Origin: Baffinella frigidus
Lineage: Eukaryota; Cryptophyceae; Cryptomonadales; Baffinellaceae
Assembly: GCA_026770585.1 (NCBI GenBank)
Contig: MU646539.1
Location: forward strand, 498,090-516,805
Direction of reading: 5' to 3'
Length of the DNA: 18,716 bases
Shown here: positions 1 through 6,535 of the stretch, in pieces
Layout of the letters: each line of letters opens with the position of its first letter
Numbering within the stretch: the first letter of the stretch is position 1
Notes under the pieces: generated by a model
What the model was told of the DNA's origin: nothing
Database searches by the model: none
What the model saw: only the letters and a program-made list of their open reading frames with translations
Position numbers and translations under genes: made by a program

Positions 1-25
1 GGGGGGGGGGGGGGGGGGGGGGGGG
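1..25. repeat. Poly-G run at window edge
   Basis: Twenty-five consecutive G. A 13-G run also occurs at 263-275. It is either a genuine homopolymer or an assembly-edge artefact; it carries no other information. Confidence 0.9.
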
Positions 26-58
26 CTGGAGATCGGAGGTGCACTTGCACTTGGCGCC
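26..58 (-). pseudogene. 3' remnant of an ex14-like exon (copy 1)
   Basis: The minus strand reads GAKCKCTSDLQ, identical to the last 11 residues of ex14 (278-358). The 5' half is missing, and the poly-G run replaces the expected GT donor side. It is one of four copies of this exon in the first 610 bases. Confidence 0.6.
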
Positions 59-160
59 AAGTTCCAAACCTAACCCCTCAGCCCTAAACCGTAGACCCTC
101 ACAGTAAACAGTAAACCCTGAACCCCAGATCCTAAACACTAAAACCTAAACCCTCAACAC
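59..160 (+). repeat. Degenerate CCCTAAAC-type septamers
   Basis: Imperfect units such as CCCTAAACC, CCCTCAACA and CCCTGAACC. The C-rich strand is on plus here, opposite to most of the introns between 1.6 and 6.2 kb. Confidence 0.7.
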
Positions 161-202
161 CTGGAGATGGGAGGTGCACTAGCACTTATCGCCCACCACC
201 AT
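161..202 (-). pseudogene. Ex14-like exon remnant with in-frame stop (copy 2)
   Basis: The minus strand reads VVGDKC, then a TAG stop, then CTSHLQ, followed by CAG and GTGTTG. The stop replaces the lysine between the two cysteines of ex14. The 5' half is absent. The intact-looking donor beside an in-frame stop marks it as a dead duplicate. Confidence 0.6.
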
Positions 203-277
203 TCGAGTTACGAGTTTAGGGTTAAGGGTTTAGGGTTTTAGTGTACCCGCCACTAAACCAGAGGGGGGGGGGGGGAC

Positions 278-358
278 CTGGAGATCGGAGGTGCACTTGC
301 ACTTGGCGCCCACCACGACACCATAGCACCGCGTCGTGCACTCGTCGCCGAAGAAATT
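278..358 (-). CDS. ex14: cysteine-rich exon of the split secreted protein
   Basis: Eighty-one nt, 27 codons, phase 0 at both ends. It follows GACAG and is followed by GTCCCC. It starts NFFGDECTTRCYG and ends GAKCKCTSDLQ, with four cysteines spaced C-x3-C-x8-C-x-C. That partial pattern resembles part of a disulfide knot (EGF-like or CS-alpha-beta-like), but only four cysteines are present, so I do not name a fold. It is the only complete copy among four in 26-609, which supports it as the working exon. Downstream in gene sense, a GG followed by GTACAC (near 247) may be the next exon's end. I see no role beyond a structural part of an extracellular protein. Confidence 0.68.
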
Positions 359-520
359 CTGTCGGGCGTCGAGGGGTTAGCTACTGCAACGTCGCACCCC
401 ACCCTATCCTGTAACCGACCTTGCATTTTGAGCAAAAGCCGACTGATAAACCCAAATTCGTTTTAAAATGATTAGATGGACAGAGCGGGGTAGAGCTTTG
501 CAGGAGAGGGTTTGGGGCGT

Positions 521-609
521 TTGGAGATCGGAGGTGCGCTTGCACCTGTCTCCCACCACGACACCATACCACCATACCACCTCTTCGTGCACGTGTCTCC
601 GAAGAACCT
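521..609 (-). pseudogene. Ex14-like exon with 8-nt insertion and lost donor (copy 4)
   Basis: It begins after AACAG like ex14 and reads RFFGDTCTKR, then carries a direct 8-nt duplication (TATGGTGG) that shifts frame. The last bases read CTCCAA followed by ACG, so the CAG/GT donor is gone. Length is 89 nt against 81. Confidence 0.65.
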
Positions 610-611
610 CT

Positions 612-735
612 GTTGGCCGAGGGGTTAGCGTTTGGGGCGTGGGGTTAGGTGTTTGGGTTTAGGGGTTTGGGGTTGAGGATCTAGAGTCCAGGGTTTGGGG
701 TGTCGGGTATCGGGCATCGGGTTTAGGGTTTTCTC
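612..735 (+). repeat. Degenerate G-rich telomere-like septamers
   Basis: Units such as GGGTTTAG, GGGTTTGG and TTGGGGT with many substitutions. The C-rich strand is in gene-sense orientation. Confidence 0.65.
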
Positions 736-998
736 GTCGAGACTCGCTCGGTCACGCTACCTCCGCTCATCGACGACCGGAGGTAGCGTTCACCACACAG
801 CGGACTTCGAAGGGATTCCGAATAACCCCTAAGCGATAAGACCTAGGACCCTACGGTAGGCTACCCGTACGGACATAGCGGGGTTCCTGCGGATAAGGTC
901 ACGGAAACTCGGGCTCTCGGAGCCCGAAATTCCCTCGGTAGCCCGCTGAGTGGCGTGACCCCGAGGATTACTTAGGATAGTGTCGAGCTTGGGGGTTG
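720..998 (-). pseudogene. Ex13-like exon copy split by a foldback element
   Basis: At 954-998 the minus strand reads a damaged ILGVT end of ex13, including CTCGGGGTCACG. At 792 and below it resumes with NAT and downstream sequence also found after the 1111-1152 copy (an ACCGAGCGAGTCTC block). Between them lies foldback FB-A at 793-953. The copy also has a short insertion before the GGGGTCACG block, so it is dead. Confidence 0.5.
793..953. mobile_element. Foldback element FB-A, copy 1
   Basis: A 161-bp element with terminal inverted repeats CCACACAGCGGACTTCGA and CCACTCAGCGGGCTACCGA. The interior contains the CCTAGGACCCTACGGTAGG core shared with other families. No coding capacity. It interrupts an ex13-like exon copy. 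No clear target duplication is visible. Confidence 0.75.
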
Positions 999-1110
999 GA
1001 GTCCAGAGTCGAGGGTTAAGCGTCTAGGCTATCGGGTTCTGGGTTTCCGGTTTTATCGTAGAGACTCGCTCGGTTAGGGTTGAAGGTTGATGTGCTCTCG
1101 GAGGGTTCAC

Positions 1111-1152
1111 CTCATCGACGTAGGTAGCGTTGACGTACGCGACCCCACGGAT
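1111..1152 (-). pseudogene. 3' half of an ex13-like exon
   Basis: The minus strand reads IRGVAYVNATYVDE and is followed by GTGAAC, parallel to ILGVTFVNATCDDD of ex13. The upstream half is replaced by foldback FB-B at 1153-1290. Confidence 0.55.
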
Positions 1153-1290
1153 CCGCTCGGTGGACTACGAAGGTATCGGGGCCCTTACATTTAGCGGGAA
1201 CGTGACCAAGTTTGCATTAGAACATCCTTCAAGTCAACTACACACAGGGTAAGTTGACTTTTGATGAAAGGTCCGTAGTCCACAGTGTGG
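1153..1290. mobile_element. Foldback element FB-B, copy 1
   Basis: About 138 bp with inverted ends resembling CCACACNGTGGACTACG and an internal AGTTGACTTTTGATGAAAGG block also present in copies at 2962-3102 and 4432-4569. It sits between two ex13-like remnants; its right end lies 11 bp beyond the 3' end of the 1302-1372 remnant, just past that remnant's GTGCGT donor. Confidence 0.7.
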
Positions 1291-1301
1291 GTGGTACGCA
1301 C

Positions 1302-1372
1302 ATGGTCATCGCACGTCGCGTTGACGAACGTGACCCCGAGGATAGCGTCGACCTTGGTCCTGTTCCGCCCGA
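1302..1372 (-). pseudogene. 3' two-thirds of an ex13-like exon
   Basis: The minus strand reads RNRTKVDAILGVTFVNATCD then DH, followed by GTGCGT. It matches the ex13 end closely but lacks the first 18 residues and an acceptor. Confidence 0.6.
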
Positions 1373-1394
1373 GAGAAAATGCACCCTGGATCCA

Positions 1395-1500
1395 CAACCC
1401 TGAACCCGACACCCTCAACGAACCCGATACCCTGAATAATCCCACAACCTGAACCCGATACCCTGAATAATTCCACAACCCGAAACCCTGAAGCCTGAAG
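1395..1500 (+). repeat. Degenerate CCCTGAA / CCCGATA septamers
   Basis: Variant units CCCGATACCCTGAATAAT repeated about twice with a CCACAACC spacer. They lie between two ex13-like segments. Confidence 0.65.
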
Positions 1501-1510
1501 CCTGTCGCAC

Positions 1511-1624
1511 ATCATCGTCGCAGGTCGCGTTGACGAACGTGACCCCGAGGATCGTGTCGTCCTTGCTCACGTTCCGCGTTTCGCAACCCGCTTGAATCAG
1601 CGGCGGCGTCACCGTCACACTCAC
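1511..1624 (-). CDS. ex13: beta-rich exon with NxT/S sites
   Basis: One hundred and fourteen nt, 38 codons, phase 0 at both ends. It follows TGTAG and is followed by GTGCGA. It starts VSVTVTPPLIQAGCETRN and ends GVTFVNATCDDD. Alternating hydrophobic and polar residues suggest beta strands; NVS and NAT are potential N-glycosylation sequons and two cysteines are present. It is the only full-length copy of five, and its neighbours keep its ends but lose the rest. Known: such composition is typical of extracellular beta-sandwich domains; no specific family is recognised. It would join ex12 (2044-2109), which also carries an NET sequon and a VSVTF strand. Confidence 0.74.
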
Positions 1625-1639
1625 CTACATTTGGGGGTT

Positions 1640-1795
1640 GGCGTTTAGCGGTGGCCCGGTTATTGAGGGTATGGGTTTGGGGTGGAGGGTTTGGGGTTGG
1701 GGTTGGGTTTGGGTTGAGTGTTGGGTTTAGTGTTGGGTTTAGTGTTGGGTGTAGAGTTGGGTGTAGTGTTGGGTTTGGTGTTGGGGTTGGTGTTG
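1640..1795 (+). repeat. GGGTTTGG / GTGTTGGGTT telomere-like variants
   Basis: Runs of TGTTGGGTTTAG and related units, G-rich on plus. The C-rich strand lies in gene sense upstream of ex13. Confidence 0.75.
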
Positions 1796-1854
1796 GTCAT
1801 GTTTCGCGTTTCGCACCCCGCTTGCATCAGCGGCCGCGTCACTGTCACACTCAC
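1795..1854 (-). pseudogene. 5' half of an ex13-like exon
   Basis: The minus strand reads VSVTVTRPLMQAGCETRNMT, matching the first half of ex13, then runs into CCCAAACC-type repeat (read as NTNPNTKPN). The acceptor AG is replaced by AT, so the copy is dead. Confidence 0.65.
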
Positions 1855-1865
1855 ATGCATTCGGG

Positions 1866-2040
1866 GTTTGGTGTTTGGTGTTTGGTGTTTGGTATTTGGT
1901 GTTTGGGGCACTTTGAGGGTTTAGGGTTTGGGGCCACCTTGCTCCGGGGTTACGGAATTCCAGGATTCAGGGCTTAGTGGTTTGGGAGTTTAGGGTTTCG
2001 GGTGGGGTTTTTTAGGGTTTAGGGTTTAGGGTTTAGGGCT
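1866..2040 (+). repeat. TTTGGTG and TTTAGGG septamers with a small ex12 remnant
   Basis: Contains five TGTTTGG-like units (1867-1905), then perfect TTTAGGG units near 2010-2038. At 1938-1960 the minus strand ends AGCAAG followed by GTGGCC, a short copy of the ex12 donor end. Confidence 0.7.
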
Positions 2041-2043
2041 TAC

Positions 2044-2109
2044 CTTGCTCTGGGTCTCGGAGGGGTTGGTGCCCGAGAAGGTGACCGACACCGTCTCATT
2101 CGGCATGAT
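2044..2109 (-). CDS. ex12: NET-containing beta-strand exon
   Basis: Sixty-six nt, 22 codons, phase 0 at both ends. It follows AAGCAG and is followed by GTAAGC, the closest in the window to a standard GTRAGT donor. It starts IMPNETVSVTFSG and ends TNPSETQSK. The NET sequon and alternating VSVTF suggest an extracellular beta strand. It lies between telomere-like tracts on one side and foldback FB-A copy 2 on the other. Short remnants of its 3' end (AGCAAG) recur near 1938, 2129 and 2386. No family is recognised for this segment alone. Good splice signals on both sides make this one of the firmest exons. Confidence 0.76.
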
Positions 2110-2145
2110 CTGCTTACGTTTCGGGGTTAGTCTTGCTCCTCGATG

Positions 2146-2308
2146 CATCACAGCGGGCTACGAAGGCATTTTCGGACACCCAGCGCCCGAGTTTCCGTTA
2201 CCTTTTATCCGTAGGAAACCCCCTATGCCCCTGCGGGTTGCCTAACGTAGGGTTCTAGGTCTTATCGCTTAGGGGTCATTCAAAATCCCTTCGAAGTCCG
2301 CTGTGTGG
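2146..2308. mobile_element. Foldback element FB-A, copy 2
   Basis: About 163 bp, ends CACAGCGGGCTACGAA and TTCGAAGTCCGCTGTGTGG. The interior reads through CCTAACGTAGGGTTCTAGG, a variant of the shared core. It abuts an AGGAGCAAG ex12 remnant on its left side. Confidence 0.75.
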
Positions 2309-2319
2309 GTCTCCCCCTA

Positions 2320-2395
2320 AACCCTACAACAGAAACCCCCAAACCCAGGGTTTAGGGATTTCACCCTAAACCCGGATTTACGAGGGGAGCTTGCT
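2320..2395 (+). repeat. Mixed CCCTAAAC and GGGTTTAGG septamers
   Basis: Both orientations occur within 70 bases (CCCTAAACCCTAC, then CAGGGTTTAGGG, then CCCTAAACCC). Confidence 0.6.
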
Positions 2396-2480
2396 GTGGC
2401 CAACAATGTGGGATTGATAGCACGATTGTATCACTCAACTCAAGGCTCACGGGCCTCATTTAGGACCTGTATCGAGAGTA

Positions 2481-2583
2481 ATGAAGAAGAAAAGAGAAAA
2501 AAGAAGAAGAAGAAGAAGAAGAAGAAGAAGAAAAAGAAAAAGAAGAAAAAGAAGAAGAAGAAGAAGAAGAAAAAGAAGAAGAT
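2481..2583 (+). repeat. AAG/GAA triplet microsatellite
   Basis: About 100 bases of AAG units with scattered AAA, purine-only on plus. An open frame reading poly-lysine crosses it, but this is a repeat artefact. Confidence 0.95.
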
Positions 2584-2961
2584 AGCACCAAACGCCTTTG
2601 AAGCGCACCGCCCACTCCACGCCAGATTGCAGGTGGGGGTTGATTTTTTTAAACCGCGTCTGAAAGCGGTTTTTGACTTTTGAAAACCACTGCCCTTAGG
2701 AGGAATTGACTTTTGGCGACCCGTTCCAAGGCTCTGGCGTGGCTTGTGATCTGGCGAGGCCGCGCCAGGTTATAAGTCGGATTTTCATTGTACTACACCA
2801 TCTACGGATAAAGTTGATTCTCACCAGGGAAACACGCCAAAAGTGTTGGGAATTGGAGCCCTTCGTGGGCGCTGCAATGTTTTTTTGTACCACGAAACCC
2901 TTTTAGCGCGAAACGTTGCGTGTGAAATTCCAACTTGTGATCTGGCGAGGACACACCTCGC
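2584..2961. repeat. Dispersed element with GACTTTTG motifs, copy 1
   Basis: At 2671-2745 it matches 12833-12902 closely: two TTGACTTTTG motifs about 30 bases apart, then TTCCAAG-x-TCTGGCGTG. The remainder to 2961 is unique, with a partial CTGGCGAGG duplication at 2752 and 2942. No exon is recognised here. Confidence 0.55.
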
Positions 2962-3102
2962 GTCGTAACACCTGGGCTACGAACCTTTCATCAAAAGTCA
3001 ACTTGCCTGGGTGCAATCAACTTGAGAGTTTTTCTGGTGCAACTTGGTCACGTAACCCCCTGGAATCCAGGCCCAACGAAACCCTCGAAGCCCACCGTGT
3101 GG
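2962..3102. mobile_element. Foldback element FB-B, copy 2 (inverted)
   Basis: Reverse complement of the 4432-4569 copy, sharing the TCAAAAGTCAACTTGCC and GGTCACGTAACCCCCTGG blocks. The right end is CCCACCGTGTGG; the left end is decayed. Confidence 0.7.
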
Positions 3103-3196
3103 TGGGATGTTGTGATTTCATGGGTGTCCCATAAAATTTGTTTAGCCTCTAGACCCTAACCCCTAACCCCTCAACCCCCAGACAGGTGGGTGGGGA

Positions 3197-3371
3197 CACG
3201 AGGCTATCTATGCGAACAGAATAAAAGTCGATTGTAGCGTTTTGTGGGGAAATTGGCCACGTGGCTACACGCAAAGCGTGTAGCTTGGCTTTCTATTCCA
3301 CCAAACACATAAAAATTACTACACAAACGCTCACAATCAATAATTATTCTGTTCGCATGGATAGCCTCGTG
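3197..3371. mobile_element. Foldback element FB-H
   Basis: A 175-bp element with about 27-bp inverted ends starting CACGAGGCTATC, one mismatch; the arms continue weakly for another 15-20 bases (ACAATC blocks). An inner hairpin GCTACACGC/GCGTGTAGC lies at about 3263-3284. The flanks at 3176-3196 and 3435-3458 are near-copies of each other (CAGGTGGGTGRGGACAC). Confidence 0.8.
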
Positions 3372-3460
3372 TGGGGGTCGGTGGGCGCATTCGGGGTTAG
3401 GGTCTGGAGTCTAGAGTCTAGGGCTTATGGCAACCCCCAAACAGGTGGGTGAGGACACAC

Positions 3461-3503
3461 CTCGCGTTTGGTGGTGACTGTCAGTTTCCCATCGTTCAGA
3501 GAC
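3461..3503 (-). CDS. Candidate extra exon (DGKLTVTTKRE)
   Basis: Minus-strand segment of 43 nt after ACCAG and before GTGTGT. In one frame it reads SLNDGKLTVTTKRE, a plausible beta-hairpin. Its entry phase (one nucleotide before the first full codon) does not fit the phase-0 chain of ex11 and ex12, so either its acceptor is different, it is an alternative exon, or it is a dead copy. A fragment with the same CGCGAG/GTGTGT end lies at 2955-2963. Confidence 0.3.
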
Positions 3504-3504
3504 C

Positions 3505-3660
3505 TGGTTTCGGGTTTCGGGTTTCGGGTTTCGGGTTTTCCGGGTTCCGGGGTTCGGGTTTCGTGTTTCCGGGTTTCGTGTTTCGTGTTTCGTGTTTCGT
3601 GTTTCGAGTTTCGGGTTTCGGTTCTCGGTTTCATGTTTCCTGTTTCGAGCTTAGGTATGG
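3505..3660 (+). repeat. TTTCGGG and TTTCGTG septamer arrays
   Basis: TTTCGGG repeats near 3509-3540 give way to TTTCGTG repeats near 3565-3605, then mixed TTTC units. Each variant is locally uniform. Confidence 0.85.
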
Positions 3661-3704
3661 TACATGGTCTATGGTCAAGTAGTTAGTATTCATGGTGGTC
3701 TAGG

Positions 3705-3835
3705 GTACCCCCGTTGGGGTTTCGGGTGTACGGTTTCGGGTTTCGGGTTTCGGGTTTCGGGTTTAGTGTGTCGAGCTTCGGGCGTCGTAGGGTGTTAGGG
3801 TTCAGGGTGTAGGAGTTTAGGGTCCAGGGTCGACC
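3705..3835 (+). repeat. TTTCGGG septamers and degenerate units
   Basis: Perfect TTTCGGG units near 3732-3760 followed by GGGTGTAGG and GGGTTCAG variants. Confidence 0.75.
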
Positions 3836-3878
3836 ATTCCGCCGTGGATTCGAGGAGCTTGTCGGAACCCCCGGGGAC

Positions 3879-3929
3879 CGTGATCGCCAGGGTGGTGCTG
3901 TCCGCGGGGCCGTCCAGGCCGGAGATGCC
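3879..3929 (-). CDS. ex11: exon reading GISGLDGPADSTTLAIT
   Basis: Fifty-one nt, 17 codons, phase 0 at both ends, after GCACAG and before GTCCCC. The frame stays open past the proposed donor (VPGGSDKLLESTAE follows), so the exon could be longer. The chosen end ATCACG/GTCC matches that of ex9, which also ends ..IT before GTCC. GC-rich, codon-like composition contrasts with the septamers below it. Two copies of only its start (CAGGGCATCTC) occur near 3983 and 4194 inside the CAGTCA minisatellite, suggesting duplication of the acceptor region. No family is recognised. Confidence 0.58.
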
Positions 3930-3944
3930 CTGTGCCACCCGCCA

Positions 3945-4368
3945 CCAGTCAGCGAGACGCAGTTATCTTCGTATACGTTGGAGATGCCCTGTACCCCGTC
4001 ACCAACAAACGATGATCACCCATCAATACCACCCACTACCAGTCACCGACAAACGATGGTGTCACCAGTCAATACCAGTCAGCACCAGTCAGCACCAGTC
4101 AGCAAGAAACGATTATCCCCAGGCAATACCAGTCAATACCAGTCAGTACCAGTCAGCAGCAGTCAGCACCAGTGAGCAAGAAACCAGGCCAGAGATGCCC
4201 TGTACCACCCACCACCAGCCAGCAAGACGCGGTTATCTTCGTATACGGTGTACACTTGGTGATATACGACTCTGGGCAGGTCCCTTGAGATCATCTTCTC
4301 TCGCGTGTGACCTCAACACCAGTCAGCAGCAGTCAGCAGCAGTCAGCAGCAGGCAATACCAGTCAGTA
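3945..4368 (+). repeat. ACCAGTCAGC decamer minisatellite
   Basis: Many units of ACCAGTCAGC, ACCAGTCAAT and AGCAGTCAGC, densest at 4061-4170 and 4316-4368. A 230-residue plus-strand frame crosses it but is low complexity. FB-N copy 1 interrupts the array. Confidence 0.85.
4260..4312. mobile_element. Small foldback element FB-N, copy 1
   Basis: Shares TGATRTAYGAC, CTGGGYAGGT and CTCTCGCGTGT blocks with 7712-7765 and 14148-14204. It is preceded by GTACACTTGG, resembling the ex6 sequence GTAGCACTTGG at the same relative place as copy 2. Confidence 0.5.
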
Positions 4369-4431
4369 GGGACAGGCATCGTCAGGGTGCTGGCTCCTGT
4401 CCTCCAGGCCATCGAGATCCGCCAGGCCCTG

Positions 4432-4569
4432 CCACACGGTGGGCTTCGAGGGATTCGTTGGGCCTGGATTCCAGGGGGGTACGTAACCAAATTGCACCAG
4501 AAAATCTCTCAAGTTAATTGCACCAAGGCAAGTTGACTTTTGATGAAAGGTTCGTAGTCCACCGTGTGG
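4432..4569. mobile_element. Foldback element FB-B, copy 3
   Basis: A 138-bp copy with the clearest ends: CCACACGGTGGGCTTCGA and TCGTAGTCCACCGTGTGG (18 bp, two mismatches). Contains AGTTGACTTTTGATGAAAGG. Confidence 0.8.
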
Positions 4570-4671
4570 TTAGACCGTTCAGGGTGGAGGGGCTTGAGTA
4601 GAGGGTTAAGTGTTGAACCGTTTCGGGAAATGTGTAGGGGGGGTTGGGTTTTCGGATTTCGGGGTGGTCAA

Positions 4672-4881
4672 CCACTCGAGGCTAGAAATGTGACTATTTT
4701 AAAAGTTTTAAATTTATAAGTCCTTTACAAGTGGACCGCTGTGTAGTAATTTTCACATAAATATCGCGTTTGGTCACGTTACTGGGGGAATTCCCCCAGT
4801 AACGTGACCAAGCCTGCCCGTGACTGGTACTAAATTTAACAATCCCACATTCAAAATACTCCATCTTCCAGCCTCGAGTGG
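4672..4881. mobile_element. Foldback element FB-G with a 42-bp perfect palindrome
   Basis: A 210-bp element with inverted ends CCACTCGAGGCTNGAA. Its interior is AT-rich except for a perfect 42-bp palindrome at 4770-4811 centred on GAATTC, beginning TTGGTCACGTTACTGGGGG. The GCTGTGTAGTAA block recurs in 6331-6479, suggesting related elements. Confidence 0.8.
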
Positions 4882-4899
4882 AAGGGGCAGCTGTCGTGG

Positions 4900-4995
4900 G
4901 ATTTGGGGTTGAAGGTTTCGGATTTTGGGTTCAGGTTTTAGGGTTTGGGTTTAAGGGTTGAGGGTTTGGGGTTTAGGGTTTGGGGTTTAGGGGTT
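4900..4995 (+). repeat. TTTGGGG and TTTAGGG septamers
   Basis: Degenerate units ending immediately at the ex10 donor side; C-rich in gene sense. Confidence 0.75.
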
Positions 4996-4998
4996 AAC

Positions 4999-5052
4999 CT
5001 CGATAACGATCTGTTTGTTTGCGTCGACCGTTGCGTGGAATGAGAATTGCAC
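4999..5052 (-). CDS. ex10: exon reading VQFSFHATVDANKQIVIE
   Basis: Fifty-four nt, 18 codons, phase 0 at both ends, after ACCAG and before GTTAAC. Alternating residues (VQFSFHATV, QIVIE) suggest two beta strands of an extracellular domain. It is flanked on both sides by telomere-like septamers, so the protein-like segment stands out sharply. Single copy in the window. It would join ex9 (5597-5641) and ex11 (3879-3929) in frame. No family is recognised for the segment. Confidence 0.68.
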
Positions 5053-5590
5053 CTGGTTCCGGGTTCCGGGTTCCGGGTTTCGGGTTTCGGGTTTCGGTTT
5101 TCGGATTTTGGGTTCAGGATTTAAAGATTTGGGTTGAGGGTTCAGTGTTTCGGGCTTCGGGTTTCGGGTTTCGGGTCTTGGGTTTCGGGTTCAAAGGTAT
5201 GGGTTTAGGGTTTAGGGTTTAGGGTTTAGGGTTTAGGGTTTCGGGTTTTGGGTTTCGGTTTTCGGTTTTCGGGTTTTGGGTTTAGGGTTCAGTATTTGAT
5301 TTGGGTTTAGGGTTCAGTGTTTCGGGTTTAGGGTTTAGGGTTTAGGGTTTAGGGTTTAGGGTGTGGGGTTCAGTGTTTAGGGTTCAGTGTTTCGGGTTTA
5401 GTTAGGGTGTAGGGTTCAGGGTTTAGAGTTTAGGGTTTAGGGTGTGGGGTTCAGTGTCTAGGGTTCAGTGCTGCGGGTGTAGGGTGTAGGGTGTAGGGTT
5501 CAGGGTTTAGAGTGTAGGGTTCAGGGTTCAGGGTGTGGGGTTGATATTTAAATTGTGTGTAATGAGGGTTTGGGGTTCAGGTTTGCGGGA
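5053..5590 (+). repeat. Long intronic telomere-like tract
   Basis: TTTCGGG, TTTAGGG, TTCAGGG and TGTAGGG units over about 530 bases. Perfect TTTAGGG runs at about 5202-5240 and 5328-5368. It fills the whole interval between ex10 and ex9 and nothing else is seen in it. Confidence 0.92.
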
Positions 5591-5596
5591 TTGGAC

Positions 5597-5641
5597 CGTG
5601 ATGTCGTTGCTGGCACCCTGCACGTTGTTGTTCTCAAACAC
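5597..5641 (-). CDS. ex9: exon reading VFENNNVQGASNDIT
   Basis: Forty-five nt, 15 codons, phase 0 at both ends, after CACCAG and before GTCCAA. It is an island of non-repeat sequence between two telomere-like tracts. Asn-rich and polar, it may be a loop of an extracellular domain. Single copy. The 3' boundary could instead lie a few codons further on, since the frame stays open for VQSRKPEP, but the ACG/GTCC end matches ex11. Confidence 0.6.
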
Positions 5642-5645
5642 CTGG

Positions 5646-5990
5646 TGTGCCGTTCGGGGTTTAGGGTTTAGGGTTTAGGGTTTAGGGTTGAGGGTTGAGG
5701 GATTAGGGTTGGGGGTTTAGGGATTAGGGTTGGGGGGTTCGAGTTCGGAGTTCGGTGTTTGGGTTTCGGCGAGGGGTTAGGTTTAGGGTTTCAGGGGTGA
5801 GGGTTCAGGTTTTAATGGGGTTGGGGTTCAGGGGCTAGGGTTTCGGTTTTAATGGGTTAGCGGTTAGGGGTGAGGGGGTGAGGGATTCAGGGTTTAGGGT
5901 TCGGTGTTCAGGGTTTAGGGGTTACGGAGTTAGGATTTGAGGATTTGAAGGTTGACGGGGTTTAGGGTTTAGGGTTTAGGGTTTAGGGTT
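5646..5990 (+). repeat. Intronic telomere-like tract between ex9 and ex8
   Basis: TTTAGGG runs at 5659-5690 and 5960-5990 with degenerate GGGGTTAGG and GGGTTCAGG units between. Confidence 0.9.
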
Positions 5991-5992
5991 AC

Positions 5993-6057
5993 CGCGAGCT
6001 CGTCGATAAAGGGCTGTTCCGAAAGGCAGTTTGCCTCGTCGACGTACGTCTCGTTGT
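5993..6057 (-). CDS. ex8: exon following the three-finger domain
   Basis: Sixty-five nt after ATGGCAG and before GTAACC. Two nucleotides (AC) complete a GAC codon with the final G of ex7, then NETYVDEANCLSEQPFIDELA follows, ending in phase 0. NET is a potential glycosylation sequon and there is one cysteine. The phase match to ex7 is independent support for the model. An ATG lies just upstream in the same frame, so a first exon starting at 6064 is possible, but the adjacent CAG acceptor and fitting phase favour an internal exon. Single copy. Confidence 0.65.
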
Positions 6058-6065
6058 CTGCCATG

Positions 6066-6204
6066 AAAGGTGTAGGGTGTAGGGTTCAGGGTGTAGGGTG
6101 CAGGGTTCAGGGTGTAGGGTGTAGGGTGTAGGGTTCAGGGTGTAGGGTGTGAGGTTCAGGGTGTAGGGTGTAGGGTGCAAAATGTAGGGTGTAGGGTGCA
6201 CGGT
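6066..6204 (+). repeat. TGTAGGG / TTCAGGG septamer array
   Basis: Locally uniform GGGTGTA and GGGTTCA units, a different variant from the TTTAGGG tract on the other side of ex8. Confidence 0.9.
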
Positions 6205-6285
6205 TCAGGGTTTCAGCTTCTGGCAGCTGGCACAGTAGGCCTTAGTCTCGAGTACTGTAAGGACAGGGTCCAAGAGACAGGCCTC
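6205..6285 (-). CDS. Candidate exon ending in TGA (CASCQKL segment)
   Basis: Minus-strand segment after an excellent acceptor context (ATATTGCCTACAG). It starts EACLLDPVLTVLETKAY and continues CASCQKLKP to a TGA stop at 6205-6207. Three cysteines and its lack of repeat character look like coding sequence. It enters in phase 0, whereas ex7 leaves in phase 1, and no GT donor precedes the stop. It may be an alternative terminal exon, the last exon of a separate unit, or a dead piece. If used as a terminal exon it would end the protein shortly after the three-finger domain. Confidence 0.4.
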   Translation of the reverse strand, partial: EACLLDPVLTVLETKAYCASCQKLKP

Positions 6286-6330
6286 CTGTAGGCAATATAA
6301 TCAAGGTGCACTAGCCTCACGATCCAGAGG

Positions 6331-6479
6331 GATCTCATATGAAAACGTTTTTAATTTAAGACCTTAGGAATCTATGAAAATAACTTCACGAATGCTTTAA
6401 TATTACTAATAAAGATCATGCTGTGTAGTAAATTTCATTGCCCAGAAGTTTTAAATTAAAACACTTTTCAGATGAGATC
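6331..6479. mobile_element. Foldback element related to FB-G
   Basis: A 149-bp AT-rich element with about 31-bp inverted ends starting GATCTCAT (TGAAAA and TTTTAATTTAA blocks). The interior GTGTAGTAAATTTCA resembles FB-G at 4740. Confidence 0.75.
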
Positions 6480-6535
6480 GGGTCCCAGCTGGCTTCAGCG
6501 CGGTTTTCAGTGGGAAAACATGCAAAGAGTTGGCA

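Noticed and set aside
278-358. Naming ex14 as a defensin or knottin domain
   Set aside because: Only four of the six expected cysteines are visible and the spacing is not diagnostic.
2396-2683. Frame encoding a poly-lysine protein
   Set aside because: Entirely due to the AAG triplet microsatellite.
3844-4536. 230-codon plus-strand open frame
   Set aside because: It is mostly the ACCAGTCAGC minisatellite plus foldback FB-B and the reverse of ex11; composition is repetitive and it lacks any motif.
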